In this document: positions 1 through 11,820 of the stretch, in pieces | How positions within the stretch are numbered: position 1 is the first letter of the stretch | Layout of the letters: every line of letters starts with the position of its first letter | Origin: Sycon ciliatum | Taxonomy: Eukaryota; Porifera; Calcarea; Leucosolenida; Sycettidae | Assembly (NCBI RefSeq): GCF_964019385.1 | Contig: NC_088654.1 | Coordinates: 15,693,363 to 15,757,362, forward strand | Reading direction: 5' to 3' | Length of the DNA stretch: 64,000 nucleotides | Notes under the pieces: model-generated | What the model was told of the DNA's origin: nothing | The model's input: only the letters and a program-made list of their open reading frames with translations | Database searches by the model: none | Program-made: the position numbers and the translations under genes

Positions 1-300
1 TCGGCACACAGTATTTCCCTCTTGGATAGGTGCTGATGTAACTGCGTGGCTTAGATCTCACCCATGCAGTAATAATGCCTTCCTCTGTCGGCAGTTCAAT
101 GCAATCATTCACGCCTAGTTAGAAGTGGTGCACTGCGGGATTTCTGTTGGGCTACGCATCACGATGTAGTTCGGCGGCAAACCGTGCTAACCTTTGGCGG
201 GACAAGACTGACAGGAACATAACACTTCACTCTTTATTGAGCTCTCTCCTATTCTTTGTTCTTTCTTATTATTTTCTCACCGAGTCTCCTTCCCCGTAAC
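1..300. repeat. Dispersed repeat R1, copy 1
   Basis: Positions about 136-247 match 26770-26880 almost base for base: a shared block beginning CGGGATTT and ending TTATTGAGCTCTCT. A more diverged copy lies at 4300-4672. The first and third copies flank the LINE remnant at 415-3432 on both sides in the same orientation. No coding potential is seen. The family is not recognised. Confidence 0.7.
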
Positions 301-414
301 AGAATACAAGTGGCGCTTTGCTGATGCCCAAGGTAACAAGTCGTCTTCTACTTCGCGGCGAGGCAGTGATGATCAATCCTGAACTGTCATGCTAACAAAC
401 CAACATACACAACG

Positions 415-3400
415 ATGCAGCAACAACGACTAAATCCCAACGCCCCTGTATTCACCCCACGATCGAAACTAGCCCACGCGCTCTACCCCGCTCAGCCCCC
501 CTCTGGTCGACCCGCACACATTGCATGTCCAGCGATAGATCCATCAGCGTTCCCTTTTTTCCCTAAATCCCAGCGTGATTTAACCCTAGTATCTCTGAAT
601 TGTCGCTCTGTTGTCAACAAGTTGTCTGAGCTCTGCGTTATTGCCGAATGTACTAAGCCTGACATAATCTGCCTAACAGAGACGTGGCTCTGTACCTCGA
701 ACCCGCTCTCACTGTCAGGCTATATCTGCATCCGCAGAGATCGACCTCCGGAAGACAATCGGTCAGCACATTGTAGCCGTGGGTATGGGGGTGTTGCCGT
801 ACTTGTCCGTTCGGACTCCTTTCCGTACGTCCCCTCGTGCCGACCTTCAACGCCCTGGCTGCGAGTCTGTGTGGCTTGAACTTGGCTCCCCCTCTACTCA
901 ATCTCAGAATCCCATCTTACTATGCTGCATATATCGACCACCCTCACAGAGCACAATGCAATTGTCGTACTTTTGTGACATGTTTGTTGAGGCATTACAG
1001 TCAGTCTGTTTAGATTCTTATGATCTGTTAGTGACTGGCGATTTCAACGCCCACAACTCAAGCTGGTGTCCCACCGATTCTACCTCGACGGCTGGTGATC
1101 TCCTTAGCACAGTATTTGCTGCTCTTGGGCTCCACCAGATGGTTGAATTCCCCAATCATTCCTCGCCTAATGGCTCTGTTTCGTGTCTGGACTTGGTGAT
1201 CACCAACCGACCACGCCTCGTGCGCTCAATTGATCAAGCACCTCCCTTGGGTATGTCTGACCATATACAGATTGTTTGCACTTTATGTTACGCCCCTATT
1301 TCGAACTACTTCCCCAACTCTTCCACTGGTCCTCCCTCTTCACTGTATCGCTTCAAACAAGTACCTTCGCACCTTTGGCCATTAATCAACGCTGATTTAG
1401 CTGGCCACAACTTGTCCTCTCTGAACTCGTACACTGATGTTAATGACGCACTTCATCACTTTGATTGTGAGCTCCAGTCCGCCTTCCGTCGTCACCTCAC
1501 CTCATTCGGAGCCACCCACACTGTGACATCTCCACGACCCCGCATGCAATCTCCACCATGGGTTACTGCTGAGCTCAGGTCTGCTGTAAAACGCAAGCGT
1601 GATCTATATAGTGTGTACAAAAAATATCCGACAGCAGTAAATCATGCAGCTTATAACCGACAAAGGAATGCTGTATAGCACCTGTCTCGGCAAGCACATC
1701 GTCAATATATACGCTCCATCGAAGCATCACTAACGTCACCGAATCGACCTACACTCTTTCAGTTTGTGCGAGCACAGCGGCACACTTCCGGCCGTGTCAT
1801 GCCCCAAACGATGATAGTATCCGACGGTACGGTCGCCACGTCCCCCAAGAGCATAGCTGATGTTCTGAACACTCAGTTCACCTCATTTGGGCTACCTGAT
1901 GATCCTTCGTGGCGCATTCCCCCTTTGTCCCAGTCGCCTTTCATATCTGTTCCGTTCCGTACAATCACTGTCACTACGTTTCAAGTTCGGAAATATCTGA
2001 AGCGCCTGAAATGTGGAAAGTCTCCCGGCTCAGATGGGATCCCGAATGAAGTGCTGCAGTCTCTTGCGCCATCAATAGCCTATCCTCTCGCCATTATTTT
2101 TAATATGTCATTTCGAACTGTTACATTCCCACAGGATTGGAAATCCGCCATTGTGACACCGCTTTACAAGAATAAAGTCTCCCGTGCTTGCCCGGCAAAC
2201 TACCGCCCCATCTCTCTGCTGCGCACAGTTTCCAAACTTTGTGAGCGTATTGTATTCGATTCCCTCTACCTGCACATCGCTCTGGCTCTCTCACCAGCTC
2301 AGTCGGGTTTCTGCCATGGTGACTCGACTTGTCCAAGACATAGCGACAAAGAGGAACTGTGGGGAGCACGTGGGAATGGTGTTTTTCGACTTGGCTAAGG
2401 CATTCGACACCGTTTGGCATCGTGGCCTACTAGCCAAGTTGGAGGTCACCTTCCGGGTGGAGGATGCTGCCTTGCGTTGGATATCCTCGTATCTGTCTGC
2501 TCGTTCTCAGGCTGTTCGCTTGTCCTATTTCTTGTCCGATCCCCTCCCTGTAGCGTCTGGAGTGCCCCAAGGTTCCATTCTGGGTCCTTTGTTGTTCTTG
2601 CTTTACGTTAATGACCTACCTTCAGTTGTCCCCGATGTTAGTTTGTATGCGGATGACACTGGCCTTATCTGTTCGGATTCCTCCCCTGCACAATTACTCC
2701 TTACCATGCAGCATCGCATCAACAGCACTGTCATGTGGGTGCAAACGTGGAAACTCCAGCCCAATTGAGACAAGACAGAAGCCATGTATATTTCTTCATT
2801 CCTCCTGATCAACCATTATACTTCCCTGACTCGACTGTGCCTATCCGTGTTGTTACTCAGCACAAACATCTAGGTGTGATGTTTGACTGCAAACTCTCTT
2901 GGGCTGCACATGTCAACTGTGTATGCAAGCGAACCAGTTCAGCATTAGGCGTACTACAACCACATTGCACTCATTTGCCCATCCAGTGTAAACTATAACT
3001 TTATCAGTGCTATATTCTCCATATATTCGACTATTGCGATACCGCTTGGTGTGGCCTTTCTGACACACTCTGAACCAATAAGTCCACCATAGATTTATAC
3101 TTAAAATTCTTTAGAACGAGGATCGATGTTTTCCTTCGGATGCCCTTAATCGACTTGAACACCTTTCTCCTCTCTCCGTTCGTCATAAGCACCATCTCTG
3201 TACACTGGTTCATAAAATATCTCTTCATAAAACCCCTTCACACATGATGAAGTACAATTGGTTTTCGACAAGCTCAACCCGTAACGCGCTCATCCTGCCT
3301 CTTGTTAAGTCAGCCCAGTATCTAAAGTCCCTTTTGTTTTCCGGCTACTCTCATTGGTTATCATTACCATATGGTCTGAAAACTTGTTCTTCTATTGGTC

Positions 3401-3432
3401 AGTTTAAAGATCTACTATCACAACTGAACTAG
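415..3432 (+). pseudogene. Decayed non-LTR retrotransposon ORF2 (endonuclease + reverse transcriptase), CR1/Jockey-like
   Basis: In an intact element this protein nicks target DNA and reverse-transcribes the element RNA. The frames hop between 415-879, 779-1678, 1766-2398, 2184-2768, 2735-2998 and 3244-3432, so several frameshifts and stops break it. The APE-type endonuclease spans about 590-1270: LNCRSVVNKL, ICLTETWL, GDFNAHN, then SDHIQIV. The reverse transcriptase spans about 1990-2770: GSDGIPNEVL, NYRPISLL, FDLAKAFDTVWH, GVPQGSILGPLLF and an intact YADD box. The C-terminal tail is recognisable up to FKDLLSQLN at 3432. No ORF1 is seen upstream. The family is known for autonomous retrotransposition; this copy is inferred dead. 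The exact 5' and 3' ends of the element are not resolved. Confidence 0.9.
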
Positions 3433-3573
3433 ACGCAATAATTATCATCGAAGAACATTCTCGAATACCTGGGTGATGCACGAATTTTGATAGTGCTCAC
3501 TTCCGTTAATCGTTTTTCTTTGCAATTTTCAATTCATTTTCTGCTTTAATTAATATTTGCTTTGTTTTCACGG

Positions 3574-3703
3574 CGACAACTAGCACTGCCCAACAAAATA
3601 ATGACGCTTGATGGACGATGTCCGATCACAGAGCTAAGGCGACAGAGCTAAGTGATCGGACATCGTCCATCAAGCGTCATTTGTCGGGCAGTGCTAGTTG
3701 TCG
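3574..3703. repeat. Imperfect palindrome, arms about 52-56 bp, 22-bp loop
   Basis: The left arm 3574-3629 and right arm 3652-3703 are reverse complements, apart from one mismatch and a 4-nt indel near the middle. The loop itself holds a direct repeat (AGAGCTAAG). The right arm runs into the Penelope-like GIY-YIG remnant. A short inverted fragment of the same element facing itself is a plausible origin, because Penelope-like insertions often carry inverted or tandem partial copies. Confidence 0.85.
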
Positions 3704-3887
3704 TAAGTTGTATAGTGATGATATCTTTTCGATTTTGACTCGTGGAAGGTCTAAGTTACATCTTGCTGTGTTAGAAGCTCTGTATATTCGCAAACTAGAT
3801 CCAGAACTATGTGTACAGAAGGAGAATGTGTTATCGTTGCAGTTGTTTGGTGTCACACCTCGTGAAAGTGTGACAAGTGTTCCCTGA
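3654..3887 (+). pseudogene. C-terminal remnant of a Penelope-like element GIY-YIG endonuclease (tentative)
   Basis: The frame reads a short His-rich entry (SSIKRHLSGSASC), then ILTRGRSKLHLAVLEALYI followed by RKLDPELCVQKENVLSLQLF, and stops at 3885-3887. A pattern of small residues, a Leu/Glu-Leu-Ile helix and KLxPxLN-like residues is typical of the C-terminal half of GIY-YIG domains fused to Penelope-type reverse transcriptases. The GIY and YIG motifs themselves are absent, and no reverse transcriptase is seen nearby on this strand. This is family recognition by eye; a GIY-YIG tail from another retroelement class is the main alternative. Confidence 0.5.
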
Positions 3888-4299
3888 TGTGTTCAAAGTG
3901 TTTGTCTACAACTTTGTTGCTGTTTGTTTTTGAGTTTTTAACACATTAATCATTTTAACACCTATGTTGAAGTGTTGACTTTTTCTTTCTTTCATTCTCT
4001 ATATAGTTATGTGTTTTTCTAATTTCGAACATTCCCTGTACTATCCTGGAGAGAAGGGAAAGAAAACGTTTGATAGAAAAGAAGTGTCTACTGAATTGTG
4101 TGGATTTGCGTCGTTGCATGCGAATAATAATAATAATAATACAGGTAAAATATTCACTACCTTGTCATGACGCATTTTCGCTCGTTATTATTTGCGAATA
4201 AAAATAATAACTCTCTCTCTCTCTCTCTGTGCGTCTGTTTCCCTCAAAGCAGTAAAAAATAATAATTATAAATACAGGGCAAAAGAATATGGGTAATAG
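3888..4299. other. AT-rich spacer with AAT and CT microsatellites
   Basis: No gene is seen. There is a short (AAT)n tract at about 4122-4141 and a (CT)n tract at 4211-4228. The phrase around 4150-4200 resembles the phrase at 4665-4710, which suggests a small local duplication. Confidence 0.6.
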
Positions 4300-4672
4300 C
4301 AAGATGCTCCCTCGTCGATACGTACTGACGCAATTGCATGGCATAGGATCTCACCAATGAAATAATGCTTTGTCGGCAGTTCAAGTAATTTACCTGTAGC
4401 TTGAAGTGGGTGCATGACGGGATTTCTAACTGGCAACGCGTCAAGCTGGCTGCGATTCTCAACAGAACTGCCTATCCGGTTGTATCGCTGACGTCGACAT
4501 GTAGCTCTTCCTTTTTCACACGTCACTCGGTTGTACCGTAGCAAACCATGGCAAGATTTTGCGCGGGGTTTAGACAGGGAGGAACACTTCGCTTGTCATT
4601 GAGCTTTCTCCCATTCTCTCCTCTTTCTCCATATTTTCTCACCAACTGTCTTTCCCTGTAACACAAGAACAT
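4300..4672. repeat. Dispersed repeat R1, diverged copy
   Basis: Similar over most of its length to 1-300. Shared landmarks in order are TCTCACC, TGTCGGCAGTTCAA, CGGGATTTCT, GCAAACC, GAGCTYTCTCC and TTTTCTCACC. More diverged than the copy at 26740. No coding potential. Confidence 0.6.
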
Positions 4673-4824
4673 ATTCAATGCCTTGTCTTTGAGCATTTGT
4701 GCTCGTTTAGATTTGCAAGTACACCGGAGGGTGTTTTTGGACGGACAACTTCCGCCACATCAACACATCTCCTGGCACAACAAAGGCACAGTAGTTAATT
4801 AAAATTCATACTATTATTACAAAA

Positions 4825-4876
4825 ATTTGGATGAGACCTGACCGGTTTCTGCACGTAGAGTGCTTCATCAGAGGAA
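4825..4876 (-). ncRNA. Hammerhead-ribozyme-like motif (Penelope-associated type)
   Basis: On the minus strand the order is CTGATGA (4865-4871), a stem-loop with GCAC/GTGC arms, then GAAAC (4845-4849), then CCGGTCAGGTC. These are the conserved core boxes of a hammerhead ribozyme in the right order, with a possible 2-3 bp stem III. Minimal hammerheads of this kind are known in Penelope-like retroelements. Stem I pairing is weak by eye, and the base pair closing stem II is A-A, so activity is doubtful. It could be a decayed ribozyme. Confidence 0.45.
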
Positions 4877-4933
4877 GTAAAAATGTCGTCTCTGACTTTA
4901 GCTTATTTTAATACACAGCAAAAGAAATCAACA

Positions 4934-5062
4934 GATGCAGTAAAAGATGCGATAGATGCAATGCAATTGCAATCATTGGGGTGACTGGCAACAAAATGCA
5001 GTAAAAGGTGCAATAGGTCCAATTCAATGCAACAATAGAGCCTTAGAGGTGTCTAGCAACAA
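4934..5062. repeat. Imperfect direct duplication, about 60 bp x 2
   Basis: Two consecutive segments starting ATGCAGTAAAAG (4935 and 4995) share a purine-rich start, a CAATGCAA core and a CTRGCAACA end. No gene is seen. Confidence 0.5.
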
Positions 5063-5116
5063 TTGCTGTTGAGAGCGAAACAAGTGCAATGCTGCTATAG
5101 AGTTATACCATCTTTA

Positions 5117-5300
5117 CTTATAGAGAAGAGGCACCTGTGACGTGTGTCTGTGTGTCACGCTCCTTATAGAGAAGAGGCACCTGTGACGTGTGTCTGTGTG
5201 TCACGCTCCTTATAGAGAAGAGGCACCTGTGACGTGTGTCTGTGTGTCACGCTCCTTATAGAGAAGAGGCACCTGTGACGTGTTTTTTGTGTCACGCTGA
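5117..5300. repeat. 46-bp tandem repeat, 4 copies
   Basis: Units start CTTATAGAGAAGAGGCACC at 5117, 5163, 5209 and 5255 and end in TCACGCTC. The first three are nearly identical. The fourth departs after TGACGTGT. Apparent minus-strand open frames here are by-products of the repetition. Confidence 0.9.
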
Positions 5301-5561
5301 AGCGCATGCGGAGCAGCGCTGCCCTGAGCACGCGAAGCGTGCGAACAGTGTAGCGCAGTGTAGCTAGCGGCCGCAGAAGCACTGAGCACGCGAAGCGTGC
5401 GAATCGTGTAGCGCAGTGTAGCTAGCGGCCGCGAATCGTGTAGCCACCACCACGCGCTGAGCACGCGAAGCGTGCGAACAGTGTAGGTGGTAGCAGACAC
5501 GATCAGTACGAGTAGCGGTAGCAGCCGCGCGCAGAAGCACTGAGCACGCGAAGCGTGCGAA
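5301..5561. repeat. GC-rich block with four GCGAAGC mini-hairpins
   Basis: The 15-mer GCACGCGAAGCGTGC (6-bp stem, GAA loop) occurs exactly at 5328-5342, 5386-5400, 5461-5475 and 5544-5558, usually inside CTGAGCACG...CGAA. Between hairpins, the phrase GTGTAGCGCAGTGTAGC occurs twice. The core d(GCGAAGC) is known as an exceptionally stable DNA mini-hairpin. No protein-coding support. Confidence 0.85.
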
Positions 5562-5563
5562 TA

Positions 5564-6893
5564 GACCAATCCCGAAAAGATTGTCTGGGTTCGAAAGGGG
5601 GCATGTCAACTGAGAGTACACTGTACAACACATACATGGCACTACCTGATCAGCATGCGGCACAGGACGTGTTTGATAGTTCGCGTGTGAATGCGAGGGT
5701 AAGTACACGATTTTCTCGTTAGTTGCATGCAAGAGAGACGATGCGACAGAAAGCGAAGCCCTTTGTAGTTTTCTCTCTCGCACTGGTAATGGTCTGCTGT
5801 TGGAGTTGAAATGCTAAGACATAATCCTTGTTTCGCTCTTCTGTGTAGTGTGAAGAGGTCAACGAACATGTAGAGCTCACTTTGATGAAGTAGGCAAGGC
5901 TGTGAGCGCTGTGGCTCAAAGCGATAGGCCCTAAATCTTACGAGATATTTCGAGTGCTATTGTTTGTTGCGAGCGCTTCGTCTTCGATGAGTCCTGCCTC
6001 TTTCCTGGCAGCTGCCCTCCTATAGGACCAACCACGAAGTGACTGTACTCATCTGCAGCCGATCAATGTTATATTGCACAAGAAGATATCGTTTTCGCCA
6101 AGCCAGTGCCCCGCCAAAGACCATCGCCGAGTCACACCGTCGGAACGAGTTCATGATGAGAAACATCATTCGCGCGAGCGTGATGAAGAAATATTTCGAA
6201 AGACAACATAGTCTTTACCCCCGGGACGACAACTATGTGCACGTCCTGCAAGGGGAGAATGTCACCAGCGACATCAACGAAGACGACGGCAGTATTTCGG
6301 AAACCTGGAGGCAGCGGAGGTCGTCAAGCTCCTCCGCGACCCGGTACATGTACATGTACAGTATAGGTGACATGTCGACACGAGCGTGCGGAAACACAGC
6401 ATACACTGTAGTAATGTTGCGAGAGTTTGCGGAAGGAGTCCAAGTCGGGAAATCCATCAGCTCCAAAAGCTACCTGTAGGTGGGCGATGAGACTCCAGCT
6501 TCAGACTACAACAGTCAGGACTTGTAAATAGTTGAACTTTGTGAAGCATCAGATCGAGAAGTTAGCTGAAATCGTAGCTGTTGCAGTATGTCGGCGCTAT
6601 GTAGCTTGCATTTTTTACGGAGAGTCGATCGCCACGCGAATGTTTCTCTCCTCACCGAGAGCTATCTGGCCTCCAAACTCCGTCAGGGTCTGCCTAAGGT
6701 ACCGAAGGTCCTTTGACTAGCTGCTGGCAGGACTCCATCAAATCCTTTAGCTTCAGCTCGGCGAGCAAAAGTCTCTCTCTCCTACGCCATGAGCTGACAC
6801 ACACAAACTGAATACAAAACGATGCACTTCACACGTGCTGGCTTGCACGCGTGCCCCCTTTCACGAACCCAGACAATCTTTTCGGGATTGGTC
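5564..6893. mobile_element. TIR DNA transposon, probably non-autonomous, TA target duplication
   Basis: The left end 5564-5607 and right end 6850-6893 are inverted repeats of about 44 bp starting GACCAATCCCGAAAAGATTG, with a 2-nt indel inside. Both ends are flanked by TA (5562-5563 and 6894-6895), as in Tc1/mariner insertions. The 1.33-kb interior holds one 146-codon open frame (6039-6479, plus strand) of low complexity and no recognisable transposase, DDE triad or helix-turn-helix. It is therefore likely a non-autonomous member. No empty site is available here to prove the boundaries. Confidence 0.7.
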
Positions 6894-6895
6894 TA

Positions 6896-7364
6896 TTATG
6901 TAGCCACCTAGCCTAGGCCATAGGTAGGTAGCACTAGCAGCCGCACAAGCGCTGCGGACCACGTGAACCGTTCTCTGCAAATAGAAACATCTGCAACAAA
7001 GGATTCAAAAGATCTGCACTGACTGCACTCTGCATCTGATCTGCAGTGAAGAGCGCATCGCACTTTTGTTCGTAAGTTTATGAATTTTTTGAGCCGCTTC
7101 ATCCGCCACCAGGTGATGGACAACCCTGACCAGCCTCCCGAAGGCGTAACAGACGTCCCTCCTTCTCCTTCCAACGATGAAGAACCTTCCTCACCAGGAC
7201 TTCAGCGGTCTGGCCACCACCACGTGCTGAGCAAGTGTGCTGTTCATGTACTTGCTTCACCCGCATGCCACATTCGGCCAGGCAAGGCTGGCCTGGGGTG
7301 CTGATAGTAGAGTTCATAAACCGCGGAGTTAAGTTGTATAATTTAGGAAAGGTGCGTGAACAGT
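6896..7364. other. Unannotated spacer
   Basis: No gene is supported. The phrase TAGCAGCCGC near 6937 resembles the one near 5519, so this may be the continuation of the GC-rich block split by the TIR element. Short open frames at 7080-7304 and 6908-7174 have no recognisable similarity. Confidence 0.4.
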
Positions 7365-7392
7365 ACTTCCTTTGCTAGCGAAATGAGATAAA

Positions 7393-8760
7393 TATAATAC
7401 AATGTATGTATGGATTTTGGTGAACTTAGCCTTTCGCATTCAAATCTGCTCCAAGGTTTGGACTTGCAGCGATTTTAAGGGGGCAGCCTACCCATAAATT
7501 TCATATGGCATTCAATTGACCGTAACTTTGGTGTTTCTCAGTGGATTTGAGTGAAATTTTGACCACACACTCCTGCCACTATGCTGGCCCGCAGGACATG
7601 ATTTACAAGTTCTTGCGCCTCACTGACAGGCTTTCCAGGCCGGAAAAACTCAAATTTCCGGCATAGTGCCACGGTGTGCGAGCCACCCAGGAGTCAAACA
7701 AATGCATTTACATTTTTTCACATTTTCGTGCCCATTCTGTCCGTGCGCGGGACCCAAACCTAAAACAAGTCCAGAAGCAGCCATGGGTGGTGGGGTAGGG
7801 CCCCTCAACGTGGCCCTGGAATCTGTCACAACGGAACGAGTGGGCGTTCTCTCGCGGACTCCCACAGACCCAAGTCAATTTTTGAATTTTTTAGGTTTAG
7901 GGTGTGCTACGAGGTCGTACCTTTGATACAACATCCAGTGCTGGGACCTCCACAGCAAGCCATTTCCACAGCGCTGCACACCAAATCCAGGATGCCCTCA
8001 GAAACCGGCAAAGACTGCCACTCACGTTTCACTACTGCCTAGTACTGAATCCTACCTGACTTCTTGACACGACTCAAACTTGCCAAAGTCACTAAATCAA
8101 CGTCAACTACAATAATCAAGCCACATATCTGCAACGTCACGAGGGTGCTGGCAAAAGTCCTGCTGCACGGCGGCGGGCGAAGCCCGCCGCCGTGCAGCCC
8201 AATACGTGGTTTTTTAACGTAATTTTTTGGACTTTTTTGGACTTGGGGCAAAATTCTGCACACTTTCGCGTGTTTCCATAATACGACAAGTTGCGCACGG
8301 TCTTCTCACATTCAAATACAGTGCTGCCAACAAATGACAGCATGCAACAAAAAAATCTTTCCTTGCAAGGGCACATTTTCGGCCATAACTCTTGAACGGC
8401 TGGTCAGATAGGGACACAATTTTCAGAGAATTTGCAGCTATTCATGCTCTTTTAACTGACGTAGCACTCAATATGAATTTACAAATTCGATTTTTCAGCG
8501 AAATTTTGGGTAGTCTGCCGCCTTAATGGGAAAGTTACCAGGCATAACCGCTGGGAGGTGCCACCATCTATGCCCACTTGGAGGTCAACAGTTCCTTCAC
8601 CAGGAAGGAATTGTCGTCATCCCATCCAAGCGTTTCTTCACGGAGTTGTCTCTCCGGCATTGTTCTTGCAGTCTGCACTCCTGCACCATGCATATCGCCT
8701 TTCAGCGCCTCACCCGTTGGGAGCAGGAGTCGTTATTAAGGAGGCATGAACACGAATGAT
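7393..8760 (-). repeat. eIF1A-family 3' tail, split by a TTAA transposon
   Basis: 7393-7478 plus 8527-8760 together match the tail found after the eIF1A pseudogene copies: the phrases CCTTTCGCATTCAAATC, AAAGTTACCAGGCATAACC and CCACCATCTATGCCC, then GTTGTCTCTCCGGCATTG. Uninterrupted copies, for example at 28121-28160, show that the tail was cut at a TTAA by the element at 7479-8522. Only non-coding tail is present. Confidence 0.85.
7479..8522. mobile_element. 1044-bp DNA transposon with TTAA target duplication (piggyBac- or Kolobok-like), non-autonomous
   Basis: Flanking TTAA copies at 7475-7478 and 8523-8526 collapse to a single TTAA in homologous empty sites (28131-28134 and block B near 47062). 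The ends GGGGGCAGCCTACCC and GGCGGCAGACTACCC (right end reversed) form short terminal inverted repeats that continue as AWAAATTTC. TTAA duplication is diagnostic for piggyBac and Kolobok superfamilies. No transposase frame is seen. Related copies: 47592-48537 (right end lost) and 39971-40218 (left quarter only). Confidence 0.85.
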
Positions 8761-8797
8761 CAAGAGGGGTAAATATCAGCATTCAGCCTTAGCCAGA

Positions 8798-9296
8798 TTC
8801 CTATCAACCACTACACCACACCGCTACGCTCTCCGGCCGACCTCAACACGTTGCCATAGCACACCATCAGCAAAACGACACTTCAGTTGGTACTCCGCTC
8901 CTTCAGACAGCAACTGGGACGATCATCAGGATCTCGTCAGTGAAGGTTGATATTGTAGAATGGCTAACAGACAGTGAACTTCACCCTTTTGTAGCAAAAA
9001 AGGGGAAATATAATGGCGCATCTTAGGCGCAAAAAGAGTTCATAAACACATAATGACGCATCTCACTCCTGGCTATCACTACATGACTGTACTCTCACTA
9101 ACACCCTTTATATTACTAGTATCCTTAGTGCAGTCTATCAGTATCGCCTTTGCTTAGTCGAGATCCTGATGATCAAAATAACTGCTGTCTGAAGGAGCAT
9201 AGCACCAACAGAAGTGTCGTTTTGCTGATGGTGTGCTGTGGCAACATGTTGAGGTCGGCCGGAGAGCGCGCGGTATTGTTTGGTGGTTGATAAGAA
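8798..9296. mobile_element. Foldback element, copy A
   Basis: Left arm from 8798 (TTCCTATCAACCACTACACC) and right arm ending 9296 (GGTGGTTGATAAGAA) are inverted copies, pairing 8798-8940 with about 9158-9296. The left arm continues unpaired to about 9028, and the middle is unrelated sequence. The same arms, nearly full length, bracket a TTAA element in block B at 47336-48841. Confidence 0.8.
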
Positions 9297-9464
9297 TACG
9301 AACACGAAAGAGGCAAGGAAATAACAATATTGGCACATCCCCGGCACACAAACACACAGACACGCATGCACTACTAGCTAGCAGCAGATACTTACGGAAA
9401 TGTTCTACTTACTGGCTTTACGAAAGATGGTTCGGCTGCAAGGAATTGTCGGCCGTAACCCTAG

Positions 9465-9548
9465 TGCAGTGGTAGCCGAGTGGTGAAATACTAAGGAGGC
9501 ACACACCAATGAGGCCAAGGAAATAACTATATTCGAATGTTCTCCCGC
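9465..9548 (+). other. tRNA-like promoter sequence (possible tRNA-derived SINE head)
   Basis: TAGCCGAGTGG at about 9473 fits the A box of Leu/Ser tRNAs, and TTCGAAT at 9533 falls about 60 nt later, where a B box of a long-variable-arm tRNA would lie. The B box is degenerate and no full cloverleaf is apparent. The block B copy has lost the B-box core. Weak. Confidence 0.3.
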
Positions 9549-9806
9549 ACAGACGAGTTAAAAGGCAATAAAGTCAATGCAAGAAGTTTGCTCACTCCGG
9601 TAGCACACACCCGAGTTTTGATATAAAACTCTCTGTTCTGAACTGAAACATTTATTCTCGAAGCAAGATATGCAATCGCTTTTATAGGCACACCGCGGCA
9701 GTGCTACCAATCAGAAAGAAAGAGCAAGAAAGAGAAAGAAAGTGCAAGAAAGGGGAAAGGTCAAATCGGGTTACATTGACCGACAAGTACTTCAAGTACT
9801 TGGTGG

Positions 9807-11054
<1,248 letters not shown>

Positions 11055-11820
11055 ACACATTCAAGTATCGGGCGGCTCTACTAATGGCCAGCAATCGAGG
11101 ACATCTGAGAGTTGTAATTTTTGTACTCCTCCAAGGTGTGATTTTTGGCGTGCTGGGCCAAGCACAAGGAAGCCATCTGCAAAAAAACTGCAGAAAATGG
11201 TTGTTGTTTGATCCTTTGGTGTAATCTTTGTTTCTAGTCGAAGCTAGTTGCTGTTTGGAGCAGAAACGCTGAAAGTGACTATTTTCTGCATGTACTCATA
11301 CATGTACTCATGTACTCAGTCATGCAGGCTCACTCGTATTTTAGCTCTTTTTCTGGAATGGATGCTGCTCTGCGCCCCTCGGTGAACATTTCCTGCGCTC
11401 GTGGAGCAGCTGAAAAGGACCACTGGTATGTCTGGTTCCTGGTTTGAAAGTGGAGAGTCGACTTTTGTGCCTTGAAAAAGGAGTAGAGAGCGATAAAGGT
11501 ACGTCTGTGGCTTATTTTTGAGTGCTCCTCGTACATTTTTGATCGTGATAGAAATTCTCAGACCAAAGTCAGACCAAAGTCAGCGCGATGATGGCCGTAC
11601 AGTTTTCTTGTGGATTTTTTAGTTGTTTCATCTCGTTTCTATGTCAGTATCGTGATGGTGAAGTGGAGAGGGTGATTTTCTTCCTCTAGGTTTCGTTCGG
11701 CGACTTTGCTTTGTCCTCGTTGAAAAGTGATCCTGAAAAAAAGGCCGATTCGCAAAATTATGTTCATTTTCAATGTACGTGATGACATGCGATTGCTGGC
11801 TATCTGAGTGAGTCAGACGG
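11055..11820. other. Block-A-only segment, about 770 bp
   Basis: Block B passes from GTAGAATTCT straight to the TTAA at which its foldback element sits. Block A has this extra sequence between GAATTCT and GGTTAAATTGAC. No terminal repeats or reading frame of note were seen. It could be an insertion in A or a deletion in B. Confidence 0.5.

Noticed and set aside
1-4672. R1 copies flanking the first LINE as LTRs
   Set aside because: The two flanking copies are strongly diverged and lack TG...CA ends. The enclosed element is a non-LTR retrotransposon. A third copy lies alone at 26740.
5164-5569. Minus-strand Arg/His-rich frames over the 46-bp repeats and hairpins
   Set aside because: Product of tandem repetition, with no homology.
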